Below, piece by piece: positions 12,691 through 23,442 of a DNA stretch of 64,000 nt. Positions within the stretch are counted from its first letter, which is position 1. The number at the start of each line of letters is the position of its first letter. A program made the position numbers and the translations under genes. Origin of the DNA: Lamellibrachia satsuma (Eukaryota; Annelida; Polychaeta; Sabellida; Siboglinidae); NCBI GenBank assembly GCA_033239005.1, contig BSQZ01000072.1:1252501-1316500 (forward strand), given 5' to 3'. The notes beneath the pieces were generated by a model, which had not been told where the DNA came from, did no database searches, and saw only the letters and a list, made by a program, of their open reading frames with translations.

Positions 12691-12834
12691 AATTATATGC
12701 ATACATGCATGCATGCGTACATACATATAATTATATTCTGTGAAATTTTTAATTCATTCTGCCCTGTATCCGTTGCTTAATTCGTTCTCGATCAATATAC
12801 TTGTTTTATAGTTGTAAAATGTTGTATACATTGT

Positions 12835-13035
12835 AAACTGTGGTATACCATGGTTTACCTGTTTCAAAACAACATATGATATTTTTTAACATGGCTTCCC
12901 TGTTTCAAATCACCATGGAACACCATGGTTTCTATGGTATATCATGGTATTTTACCATGGTTTACCTGGTTCAAAACACCATGGTATACCATGACATTTA
13001 CCACGGTATATTTTCTTAAGGGATTTGCCCGATTC
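12835..13035 (+). repeat. CCATGG-rich imperfect tandem repeat
   Basis: Recurring CCATGGTTTACCTG, TTTCAAAACACCATGG and 'gtataccatgg' units of about 40 bp. A copy lies at 49845-50035. Palindromic CCATGG cores dominate; the short frame here is incidental. Confidence 0.7.
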
Positions 13036-13389
13036 CATGGGTCGTGGACACTTGGTATTGTTAACTTAATTGTTATGTTAATATTTCAGATGCTGTCCGA
13101 AACAATGAGGTGACAACAAATGGAACAACTTAAACCATGACCATGACATAAAGCGAGTCATCCAGGAATGGTTCCGAACTGCCTCTGATCGGGATGGTGG
13201 TAGGAAGCACCAAATGGTCCGAACATAGGCTAAGCAGGATGTGGCAGGAGTAAACAACTGAAGTGTATGTTTTTTAGTACATTCATTTAAGTACAAGTAA
13301 GAGATGGTCAACGCTTATTTATTAAATATTATCGTATAACAAATTAAACAAATCCACATACGAATACATATATCATGTGTGTATATAAT
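13036..13389. other. Unannotated spacer
   Basis: Unique-looking sequence with no supported gene. The copy at 50036 lacks it, and the TA tract there follows the CCATGG repeat directly. It is therefore either an insertion here or a deletion there. Confidence 0.4.
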
Positions 13390-13793
<404 letters not shown>

Positions 13794-13799
13794 TTTATC

Positions 13800-14130
13800 A
13801 AAACTAGGCACAGTCGGCCAATGAGCGGCTAATCATCGGTTCATAAGCAGCTTCCTTTCGGCAGCCGCTTATTAGCCGTCATCGGCCCGATGTTAAGCCG
13901 ATGGACAAAACCCACATCGGCCCGCACGCGGACGCCGATGTTGGACCGATAAATTTGCCGCCTTCGGCCCGATGGGCAAAACCTACATCAGCCCGCAGAC
14001 GGATGCCGATGTTGGGCCGATAAGTTTGCCGCCCTCAGCCCGATGTTGAGCCGATGGACAAAACTTACATCGGACCGCAGGCGGATGCCGATGTTTGATC
14101 GATAAGTTTGCCGCCCTCGGCCCGCTCTCT
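13800..14130. repeat. GC-rich 'atcggcccgatg' tandem repeat
   Basis: Imperfect units of about 85-90 bp built from palindromic pieces such as CGGCCCGATGTTAAGCCGAT, ACATCGG and 'gataa(a/g)tttgccgcc'. It contrasts sharply with the AT-rich surroundings. A shorter copy lies at 50250-50415. Confidence 0.75.
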
Positions 14131-14134
14131 GTAG

Positions 14135-14310
14135 GTGTGCTGGCTGGATAGCGTACTGGTAAAAACTACACCGCTTGCTTGCTGCAGGTCCCTGGGTCAA
14201 TCCGATAAGTGGTCTAGTATGAACGCGCGGCCTAGTCATAAAAAGTACGTCAAATGTTAAAAACCGCCTCCTCTCACTCGCTCTCTGAACGTCGACCACC
14301 AGTCCATAGC
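14135..14310 (+). mobile_element. tRNA-derived SINE-like sequence
   Basis: An A-box-like TAGCGTACTGG at 14149-14159 and a B-box-like GGGTCAATCC at 14194-14203 are spaced as in RNA polymerase III internal promoters. It directly follows the GC-rich repeat, so that repeat may be part of the same composite element. A copy lies at 50425-50600. No target duplication was identified. Confidence 0.45.
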
Positions 14311-15085
14311 TTTTTTAAATAGTTTTAATGGCAGTAAAAATAATCGAAAGATATGGCAATAAAATACGTGTGCACTCGTACAATACCGTGTTTTGTTCCT
14401 TTCTCATTTCGTCGTCAGCCCTTTGATCCCTGTTAATGAATGATATGTGGTGTCTGGCTGTCCACAAATAGCACACTCGGCCAGTGCACAAAGATTATGG
14501 GTCTTCCCGGTTTGTGGTCTTGTATCTATGCAGTGCCTGTATACACAACATGTGTGACTTTTAATTTTTACAAATTTAAATTACTTTTAAAATAGATATT
14601 TTATGATATGTTAGACTGCCACCACGTAACAATATCAATGCAGCACAGACATCGGCGGTGTCTGGCTGTCTACAAATAGCACACTCGGCCAATGTACACA
14701 GATTATGGTTTTCTATCTATTCAGTGTCTGAATACACAATAAAGTATGACTTTTTTTTAATAGCACACTCGGTTTGATGGTCTTGTATACGCATAAACGT
14801 TTGACTTTTAATTTTAAAATATTGCATATATGATTACTGTATTGTATGATATTTAACTTTGTTGTTCAATAACATACGTGTGCACTCGTACGATATCGTG
14901 TTGTGTTGGTTTCTCGTTTCCTCGTTAGCTACTTTGATACCTTTCAATGAACCTGTTAATGGACGCTGCTAACATACCCTTTGATCCCTGTTCACGAATG
15001 CCGCTCCGGTCCTTACGTCGGACGATGACCTCTGATCCTAGGTCAAGACTCCTTGACCACTCCTTAACCAGTCCTTTAGTCGTTA
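14311..15085. repeat. Internally repetitive spacer
   Basis: Recurring blocks 'gtgtctggctgtc(c/t)acaaatagcacactcgg' and 'gtgcactcgtac(a/g)ata' appear two or three times within about 600 bp. Duplicated at 50630-51428. No gene is seen. Confidence 0.6.
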
Positions 15086-15089
15086 GGGA

Positions 15090-15230
15090 GCGCTGATGTT
15101 GTGGTTAGGGTTAGGGTTAGAAACAACCGACAGAAGGTTAGGGTTAGGGTTATATAGCCGACAGATGGTTAGTGTTATGGTTCGATATAGCCGCAAGGGG
15201 GCGCTCATGCTACCCAGAAGGCTGCGCGCG
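15090..15230 (+). repeat. Interstitial TTAGGG repeats
   Basis: Two clusters of two or three TTAGGG units at 15105-15120 and 15138-15152, within a block that also carries 'ggttcgatatagccgcaagggggcgct'. A copy lies at 52700-52830. The hexamer is the usual metazoan telomere repeat. Confidence 0.8.
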
Positions 15231-15234
15231 CAAC

Positions 15235-15290
15235 TGTTGTCCCAATATCTAGTTTGTTGTACAAAGTTGTACGTTGTCATACCATCTAGT
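15235..15290 (+). repeat. Single unit of the 37-bp repeat
   Basis: Carries ATCTAGTTTGTTGTACAAAG and 'ttgtacgttgtc', the unit amplified at 36350-37020. A similar unit sits at 52855-52910. Confidence 0.8.
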
Positions 15291-15444
15291 TTCCTGCTGT
15301 CGTAATACATTTTCATTCATTCACTGAATGATGGACATCCCAAAAAATTATTGAAGTTTTTTGTATTAATCGTTTTTTTCACATTTCACAGTACATTTTA
15401 CATTAAATAGGTCCATAAATTTACCTTATTCACTTTAGCTACAA

Positions 15445-15800
15445 CAGGACGTAATTCCTTCCCAGCCAATATATTATCATACTAAGCTGCTGATTCTCTT
15501 TAAGCGGCACACTTTAATAGTATTGCGGCAACAGAACATGATTCTGTCCCAGCCAATATATTATCATACTAAGCTGCTGATTCTCTTTAAGCGGCACACT
15601 TTAGTAGTACTGCGGCAACAGAACATGATTCTGTCCCAGCCAATATATTATCATACTAAGCTGCTGATTCTCTTTAAGCGGCACACTTTAATAATACTGC
15701 GGCAACAGAACATGATTCCGTCAAAGCCAATATATTATCATACTAAGCTGCTTATTCTCTTTAAACGGCGCACTTTAACAATCCAGCGGCAACTAGAAAT
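15445..15800 (+). repeat. 87-bp minisatellite, about 4 units
   Basis: GCCAATATATTATCATACTA recurs at 15465, 15552, 15639 and 15726. Because 87 is divisible by 3, a spurious 103-codon frame stays open across it. A partial array lies at 37500-37740. Confidence 0.9.
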
Positions 15801-15839
15801 GATATCGTCGAAATCATATAAAATGGCAACTTGAAATAT

Positions 15840-16260
15840 ATACAATTTAAACCATATAACATGATTCTATAATAACAGCGACGAGACTCTGTACCTTTAG
15901 AACCAAGTAATGATGAAATTAAAGTGTCAAAGCAAAACATGAAGTTACTTCAAGTCCATTCTTCTTATCGTGTCCTTCACACGAGGTGTTGCCGTGTTCG
16001 GACGCATGTGCTTGTCCGATGCGGGCCGGTGGCGAGATCTTCCAGTCTACACGGACCGTCCAGTAGTCGGCAACAGAAGAAGTGGGGCATTGTCTGGTCT
16101 TCCCCGCAGTCACATTTCGTTGACAGGGTCACGGTTGGTCAGACCCTCCTGGTAGGGATGCAGTTGGTAGTAATCCAATTTTTACAACTGATGATGTTTC
16201 TCGTATTTCCCACATTTCCCGTCTGGTGCAGCTGGGCGACGATAAGAGACGTTGCAAAAT
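15840..16260 (+). other. Conserved single-copy block of family D with 61-codon frame
   Basis: A 61-codon frame at 15970-16155 (MSFTRGVAVFGRMC…) is kept open at 38377-38562 with three substitutions (Ala/Glu, Ala/Thr, Ser/Gly). The block is truncated at 60008-60180. It always precedes the 43-bp minisatellite. I do not recognise the peptide. A non-coding repeat preserved by recent duplication explains the data equally well. Confidence 0.3.
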
Positions 16261-16261
16261 A

Positions 16262-16735
16262 GTCAGATAAGAGAGGATACGATCACCCCTGAAGTGGTAA
16301 CATAGTGGGATCAGAGAGGAAACGATCATCTCTGAAGTGGTAACAGAGTGGGACCAGAGAGGACACGATCACCCCTGAAATGGTAACAGAGTGGGACCAG
16401 AGAGGACACGATCACCCCTGAAGTAGCTACAGAGTGGGACCAGAGATGATACGATCACCCCTGAAGTGGCTACATAGTGGGATCAGAGAGGACACGATCA
16501 CCCCTGAAGTCGTTTCAGAGTGGGACCAGAGAGGACACGACCACCCCCTGAAGTGGCTACAGAGTGGGATCAGAGATGATACGATCACCCCTGAAGTGGC
16601 TACAGAGTGGTATCAGAGAGGACACGATCACCCCTGAAGTGGTTACGGAGTGGGACCAGAGAGGACACGATCAATCCTGGAGTGGTTACAGAGTGGGATC
16701 AGAGAGGACACGATCACCCCTGAAGTGGTAACAAA
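16262..16735 (+). repeat. 43-bp minisatellite, about 11 units
   Basis: Units contain AGTGGGACCAGAGAGGACAC and 'gatcacccctgaagtgg'. Homologous arrays at 38680-39575 and 60183-61625 have about 21 and 33 units. Confidence 0.92.
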
Positions 16736-17115
16736 GAGCTGCCACCATGTCTTAAACAGTAAAATTTACGCAACTTGTAGACGATGATCAAATCTACTCT
16801 TTGGTAAACAGGTAAGAATTACAAGATAGTTCCACGCCAATCCAGCTGGGGTTACACACGTAATGCAATTAGTGGTAATCGCTAGATGTCAGCAGCAGAG
16901 TGCTTTGTGAGAGAATGCATGAATAGTTAAAAGTTCGTCATCCGTAAAATAACAAGCAAACAATGCGCGCAACAGAAAAACTGCCCACGCATGCGCAAAG
17001 GCAGGATACGGCATGGACTATATTTAGCGCAACAAGCCAATGCTGACAAGTGTAATTTAAACAAGCCGCCGATCTGGAGCGACTTCGATCATACCTACCA
17101 GGTAAGTTTAGGGAT
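16736..17115 (+). other. Conserved flank ending in a splice-donor-like site
   Basis: It follows the 43-bp array in all three copies (39576, 61626). It contains TTTGGTAAACAGGTAAGAAT and ends at CATACCTACCAG|GTAAGT (donor near 17103), a consensus 5' splice site. In the third copy the sequence before the donor forms ATG plus 12 codons. Here that ATG is AAG, so a coding first exon would be lost. Confidence 0.3.
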
Positions 17116-17219
17116 CTATTTGACTTCCCGGCGCTATATGTCTCAGGTCGTGTAACAGAAGAGGGCATTTGGCTTGGATGCTAAATCTTGACTGAAGTGT
17201 GTGCCCGTATTACTAACGC

Positions 17220-17460
17220 TAGCACACGCACGGACACACGCACACACGCACGCACAAGATATTTGATGCATACACATGCATGCATGCATCATTACATACA
17301 TGCATGCATGCATGCATTCATGCACGTATCCTCTATTAGCCATCATTCCATCTTTCCTAAACATTACGTGACATGTCAATGGATGTCCTGCGTGCGTGCG
17401 TGGGTGCGCGCGTGTGTGCGCGCGTGTGCGTGATCACTGCATTGCACGCACGCACCGATA
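17220..17460. repeat. CACG/GTGC and ATGC simple repeats
   Basis: Alternating purine-pyrimidine runs: CACACGCACGCACAC, then CATGCATGCATGCAT blocks, then GTGCGCGCGTGTGTGC. The strands form His/Cys/Val-rich frames that are not genes. Confidence 0.9.
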
Positions 17461-17735
17461 ATATATAAATTATTGAGAGCAAAACAAGATTGGTCGGAAA
17501 GTGGACATATTTTTATTTAATTTTTTCTACAGAATCGTCTTCTCCACTTATTTCACATTTATATGGCGCCTTATTGTCTAAATTACTATATCTATAGGGT
17601 TTTCCAAAAACCACCTTATTTTTGTCCCTTCAAAAGTGGTGGCTTAAAACATACCCCTTCAAATCCAGGATTACTACTAAGCCATCATCACACATTTCAC
17701 AAACAAATGGTCCACACTCATATTATGCACAGTAC
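17461..17735. other. No recognisable feature
   Basis: AT-rich spacer before the 27-bp array. I see no supported gene or repeat family in it. Confidence 0.4.
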
Positions 17736-17737
17736 TG

Positions 17738-18290
17738 GTGTACACTCACTGTACATTATCCATAGTTTACCCTCACTGTACATTATCCATAGTTTACCCT
17801 CACTGTACATTATCCATAGTTTACCCTCACTGTACATTATCCATAGTTTACCCTCACTGTACATTATCCATAGTTTATCATCACTGTACAATATCCATAG
17901 TTTACCCTCACTGTACATTATCCATAGTTTACCCTCACTGTACATTATCCATAGTTTACCCTCACTGTACATTATCCATAGTTTACTCTCACTGTACATT
18001 ATCCATAGTTTACCCTCACTGTACAATATCCATAGTTTACCCTCACTGTACATTATCCATAGTTTACCCTCACTGTACATTATCCATAATTTACCCTCAC
18101 TGTACATTATCCATAGTTTACCCTCACTGTACATTATCCATATTTACCCTCACTGTACATTATCCATAGTTTACCCTCACTGTACATTATCCATAGTTTA
18201 CCCTCACTGTACATTATCCATAGTTTACCCTCACTGTATATTATCCATAATTTACCCTCCTTGTACATTATCCATAGTTTACCCATTCCT
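17738..18290 (+). repeat. 27-bp minisatellite, about 20 units
   Basis: Units read TACCCTCACTGTACATTATC plus 'catagtt' with few variants. A period of 27 keeps frames open on both strands (the longest is 263 codons, 17563-18354); the peptides are pure repeats. Confidence 0.95.
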
Positions 18291-18755
18291 TTCCTCGCTT
18301 ACCGTCGAAAACAGTTCGCCGCAGTACAAACTGTTTTCAGTTTTTCGCTTGTGATATATTTTTTATTATTATTATTTTGGTATTATTTTCATATCATATT
18401 ATTATCATCATCACTATGTTATGCACAATCTACATTGCAATTACTGGTGCATAGGCTACACCAACTACATACCGACCAAAGCAGGCCACTATTGGCAAAT
18501 ACTAAGGGGCGTTACAGATTGATTTAATTAATTAATTAATTTAATTTGTAGATTAATACTAACTAAAATTAACGGTTACGGCGTAAAATCGCCCAATGAT
18601 CTTGGCCCAAAAGATTGTGTATCGAACACATCAACCTTACTGTGTACGAGAATTTGTTGTCTAGACATCGCAGTTTATTACGTTTATTACGACACACACT
18701 GACTATAAGGTACCTGGGGAAGACGGCCTACAGAACAAATAGCTAGGTAATCTTC
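18291..18755. other. No recognisable feature
   Basis: AT-rich sequence with a short TTAATTAATTAATTAATT run near 18520-18540. No gene is supported. Confidence 0.4.
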
Positions 18756-18759
18756 GCAA

Positions 18760-19200
18760 TTTGAGACATGTAATTATTCAGCATATGTACAATGCGATTC
18801 TGTTCATCTGAGACGCTCTCAAATGCAAAGAATCACATTGTAGCCATGCTGAACAATAACACGACTACTTAACGATCGGCCGAATTCGTATGCACACGGG
18901 CTTTTGCCCATATCTATATGTAGACCAATGTGCATTTGAGAGCGTCTTAAATTGCGAAGATAACCTGGATATTTGTTCTCTGGTAGACGTTATGTAATGG
19001 TGACGCATGTCCACCTGCATACGACGAATGTATGTGTGGCTAAAGTCGTCTGGTGGCCTTGAATAGGAAGAGGACAAAGGCGTGTTTCATAACGTCGTCA
19101 CGCTATAAACCCAGTACAGTGTTGTTTCGTGAAAAAGATCGCGATGATGTGACCTATTTTTGCAGTAGCTTTCAGGTGTAGTTTAGTTTGTGGAGGACAT
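18760..19200. repeat. Dispersed repeat family B copy
   Basis: It contains an imperfect palindrome near 18789-18842 related to the perfect one at 40188-40240, then 'cgtgtttcataacgtcgtcacg' and the downstream block shared with 4592, 40240 and 52916. Confidence 0.7.
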
Positions 19201-19204
19201 TCAG

Positions 19205-19815
19205 AAATGAGTGACCAGTTATATTTACACAATTATTGTAATTGCATATCCACAAGATCAAAGTGAAGAATAATGTTGTTATTACGACGTCGTTTCGAAG
19301 GGTTTATTGTGACATCTGGTGTGAAAACAGCGCTATAATGCTAGGCATGCAATGCTAGACGTTTGTCGCGAGTCGTGTATTTATTCGGATCAGTCGTGCA
19401 ATGGACGTGGACCCGCAATTCAAGGAAACTATAGTCGAGGGTTTGGCCGACGCAACAGTTGTTGAACCTGTTCATGAATTGAATCGGAGTAATTTCTTCG
19501 ATACAATGAGAATTGATCAACTGTTATAAGTACTTTTGAAACAGCAGGTAGAAGAGCTTATGGGCTTATAAACAATTGAATATTGTTGTTTCAACTTTTT
19601 TGTATATTGGAGTCAGACTTGGAGCCAATTACATTATATCAATTCCTATCAAATTATGCATACAAATTCCACTTTGAATTCCACCTAAAATACCAATTAC
19701 AAAATTCCAATTATCAATTCCATATGTGAACATAGCAACTATAGAAATAATAAACGACAAAATATAACATCTAGCTTAGAACAAGTTTATTAAAATAATT
19801 ATGCATGTCATGGTA
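19205..19815 (+). mobile_element. Ty3/gypsy-like leader with 42-codon frame
   Basis: 'Attgtgacatctggt' at about 19307-19321 could be an LTR end and primer site; this is inference. A 42-codon frame starts at 19401 (MDVDPQFKET…) and stops at 19527-19529. The first 10 residues are also found at 26697 and 27667. Downstream sequence matches 5530-5800 and 26830-27000. No other gag or pol domain is readable. Confidence 0.45.
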
Positions 19816-20130
19816 CATAATCAGGTCAAGGGCTTACATACCCGCTTAACGACATCGACATAAACAATAATTACTTCAACCGTCTCCAGTGAGCTATAAC
19901 AAGTTCCCAAACATAGAGATAAGATTTGACGCGTGCAAAATTCACCGCTTTTTCTTTTCAACGAGTGGACACTGAAGAAATAGACTACGCTTGAATGATT
20001 CTTTCGAACACTGCTTCTGTACACCACTGAAAGCAATGTCACCAGGTCGTCATAACGTACTGGCATGGTAGCATCGGGGAACATATGAATGTTGAGCATT
20101 TCTTTACGCAGCATTGGTTATTATGGAGAA
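19816..20130 (+). repeat. Family C continuation
   Basis: Shares 'gcttacatacccgcttaacgacatcgac' and 'accgtctccagtgagctata' with 5815-6062, 27050-27190 and 45275-45545. The open frame on the minus strand is not supported. Confidence 0.55.
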
Positions 20131-20384
20131 CATGGTACAGAGAGTGGGCCATTGTTCAGTTTTTGATGATGTTTATTTTGAAATTGTTCTAGTTGTGAAA
20201 ATATTGATGATTAAATATTTGTTTAGTCTGGAGAGTTTTCTTTGACGTAGCTCAAGTTGTGAAGATCTTTGTTCAGTTTGGAGTATGTTTATTTTGAAAT
20301 AAAGTGATAAAAGTTAACTCGCTTTATGAATTAACCAAATGCTCGGGTTACATCGTAATTAGCTAATTATGTTTGCGCCCAGAA

Positions 20385-20580
20385 TCTGGGTGCATACGTA
20401 ATTTCAAGATTTAACAAAATATTTAACAAGATTCCCATCCAAGGCAAGTGGCCCAGATGGCAAGTTAACACGCAAGCCATTGGCTTATGGAGATTCCATC
20501 ATTTTTAATTACGTGTAAAACGCCCTCCTGAGATATGTGTCAACCTTGTTTATAAACATATTCACGCTGCTGGATAATTG
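20385..20580 (-). mobile_element. 5'-truncated LINE tail
   Basis: The reverse complement matches the 3' end of the LINE at 51433-52672: codons for SVNMF…NKVDTYLRRAG, then the untranslated tail ending in ATTTAACAAG repeats. Other tails lie at 29345-29530 and 54355-54530. Confidence 0.8.
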
Positions 20581-20644
20581 AAGTTAACCACTCAATTGCA
20601 TATGCAAGTAATAAAACAAATTAATAAAAATATTTTTATTTGAT

Positions 20645-20943
<299 letters not shown>

Positions 20944-21003
20944 AATATCAAATAAAAATATTTTTATTAATTTGTTTTATTACTTTTTCAGGAGAGAAAA
21001 GGA

Positions 21004-21045
<42 letters not shown>

Positions 21046-21159
21046 TTACGTCATCTTTCCACAGAGCAAATATCTAGTCATACGGCTCCAGACTATCAAT
21101 GTGAAAAAGTGGTTCATATTACTTAACCTTCCCCCATAGACAGCTGGACTAATATTATG

Positions 21160-21260
<101 letters not shown>

Positions 21261-21290
21261 TATATTTAGAATTTGTGGTGATTTTTGCAG

Positions 21291-21384
21291 ATAAGAAATC
21301 GATGGCAACTACCCTTCTGGCGAGCAGGCAACAGGGGCACCTGTGTGGTCTCCGCACAGGGCTGATGACGTCACCGTCATGCAG
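21291..21384 (+). other. Candidate 5' exon or regulatory block upstream of copy A
   Basis: Ninety-four bases lie between an acceptor-like TTTTTGCAG and a donor-like CATGCAG|GTGAGG. They contain ATG plus 27 codons (MATTLLASRQQG…) and a perfect TGACGTCA cAMP-response-type palindrome at 21366-21373. Identical in layout to 30706-30799. Joining it to the ATG of the lyase exon would not keep frame, so if used it would be untranslated or belong elsewhere. No equivalent is seen near copy C. Confidence 0.25.
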
Positions 21385-21487
21385 GTGAGGACAGTCATCT
21401 TTGTGTCTCAACAGTATTACTTGGCGTTACACTCAAACGAAAGTTCATTGAATTTATGCGATCAATCCGAAAGAAGTATATGCTCTG

Positions 21488-21591
<104 letters not shown>

Positions 21592-21902
21592 CTGAAAGAA
21601 GTATATGGCATATATTCCAAATTCAGACATGAATTATCTATATTATATATGTTTATGAGAAATTCAATATTTCCTATTTCACTACGTGTTTATTTCTTTG
21701 AAAGAAATATTACATGTACATTATGTAATACGTAAATGAAATAATTGTATCGGATAAAATAATAATTAAAACAGCGAGTAGCCCAACTCAAAACATTTTT
21801 TTCTGAACAGTTAATAGACAAACTGACTTCCACTTGTGCACCATTAGTGCCTATCAGGACGTCTCACCCATAGTAGATTTCAGTCACGTTCGCCGCAACA
21901 TA

Positions 21903-22093
21903 TCAAAACTCATACTGGCAATAGCGTCCGTTATCCTGGTACGCAGTTCCTTTCAGGTGTGCGACACTCTGCCGGTCGCTAAGAACTTCTTCAACACTCC
22001 ATAAATCATAGTTGGTTTCAAAGCTTGTTCCCGTACTGCCGTCTGTATTTACACTGCAGCAACTGACTTGGTTTTTCGGACATTCTCTCGTCA
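21903..22093 (-). CDS. Candidate terminal exon, Cys-rich protein (copy A block)
   Basis: On the minus strand an acceptor-like CAG at the edge of a TA tract is followed by 62 codons ending in a stop. The residues include [16 protein letters not shown] and, at the end, [13 protein letters not shown]. Four cysteines and many Thr, Ser and Asn suggest an extracellular protein. I do not recognise the family. It lies about 1.35 kb upstream of the lyase copy and faces away from it. Near-identical sequence lies at 31279-31469 and a damaged fragment at 55146-55252. Upstream exons were not found, so it may be an orphan exon carried by the duplications. Confidence 0.35.
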
Positions 22094-22197
<104 letters not shown>

Positions 22198-22269
22198 CAA
22201 AACAAAAGGGGTAAGAAGCAGTTCGTAATCGATAAGCAGTTCCAGATGTAAACAGATGGATTGGTACGC

Positions 22270-22735
22270 TGGGGAGCTATGGAGGATAAGCAAATTTAAA
22301 CTTGTGGGTTTTTAGTATGCGGCGAAATGTTGCTATATTATTATTTTCTACAGACTTAACACTAACAGGGAGTGAGTTCGACAGAGTCGGTGCAGCAACT
22401 GAAAAACCTCTAGTTCCGACATTTGTTTTAACACTGGGAACAAAAAGTATGTTAAAATTAGATGATCGAAGCTATCTGACTTATAGTCAGAACCCGAAAG
22501 TAAAGAAAGTCACGTCGGCCCATCTACCTTTAAATATTTACTCCTAGACATACGAACCTTAACGTTCCCCAAGAAAATTCGTGACAAACGGTCGGTGTGA
22601 AATTCTGGTTCTGCATAGGTGTTGGGATAAACAATCAAGTTTCAAGAAAGTAATGGTCCAAGAACAGAACCCCGAGGAACACGACACGAAATTGGTAGTC
22701 TCGCTGAAAACCAATTGCTATGCGTATTAGTTATT
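22270..22735 (-). mobile_element. Decayed LINE reverse-transcriptase fragment
   Basis: On the minus strand 'gttcctcggggttctgttcttgg' encodes VPRGSVLG, the LINE RT motif V-P-Q-G-S-V-L-G-P with one change. Comparison with 55530-56230 shows that the segment holding the YADD active site has been deleted here. The + strand frame at 22302-22547 is the antisense shadow of this element. Confidence 0.6.
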
Positions 22736-22974
22736 TGTTATTTACATTTAAAATACGAAATATAATATCGGAACACCCTGTATTCTTTTTTAAATATAAC
22801 ACAAAAGCCTTGAGGCTTGAAGGAGTTGGTGACAAAATCTTGTAAAATCACAGACGCTTTGTAAGAAAATACATTACACATTCGATAGACACCTCCAAGA
22901 GAAATTGTGTTTCTTTGTTGTTTAGTTTGTGACTTTCATCAGAGTTTTCATGAAAAAATATCAAGCGTACTAAA

Positions 22975-23442
22975 GTAATATTTGATATAGCATTTATTAC
23001 AATTTCGTATACAGAGTTAGAGCGCTTATGTCACTTTTTTGCAATATGGCCCCATTTTTTTCCTCGAAAGTTATTTTACAATAACAATTGTTTTCAGCAT
23101 TATTTTGCATAGGTATTTCTTGTTATTCACCAATAGAAGCATAAATAGTCCTGAAATACCTATACAAATATTGCTAAAGTCACGCAAAAATCTGGGAGTC
23201 ATATTTTCACCGGCTAAATAGCGTCAACATTGGAGAGCCCCGTGGAGGATCCGAAAATATTTATTTTGTGTGGCTCCCTTTTAAAATCAATAAGTATGAC
23301 TCCTACAAGCCACATAAAATGTGGTGCTTTTGTCCATCAACTAATCGTAATTTTGCTAACCGCCCTGACTATCAGTGTTTATTTGAAATTGTAGAGAGAA
23401 CTAAGAAAATGATTTAATTTATTGTTGGGCAATTTTTGCTAG
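22975..23442 (+). promoter_or_regulatory. Conserved 5' flank of lyase copy A
   Basis: This sequence is conserved at all three lyase copies (32275-32736, 56495-56955), unlike the repeats further out. It includes CCACATAAAATGTGG, a perfect small hairpin, and ends in TTTTTGCTAG just before the ATG, which could be a 3' splice acceptor. No TATA box is evident at a fixed place. Promoter or 5' untranslated function is inferred from conservation and position. Confidence 0.35.

Noticed and set aside
15523..15834. 103-codon frame
   Set aside because: It is a translation of an 87-bp minisatellite, with the period a multiple of 3.
16262..16735. CRISPR-like regularly spaced repeat
   Set aside because: Units are contiguous 43-bp repeats with no unique spacers, in a eukaryotic context.
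17563..18354. 263-codon frame rich in Ile-His-Ser-Leu-Pro
   Set aside because: It is produced by a 27-bp minisatellite, whose period is a multiple of 3; the peptide is pure repeat and the opposite strand is open as well.
22302..22547. 81-codon + strand frame conserved in two copies (also 31602)
   Set aside because: It is antisense to a decayed LINE; the conservation reflects recent block duplication, and copy C has lost the frame.
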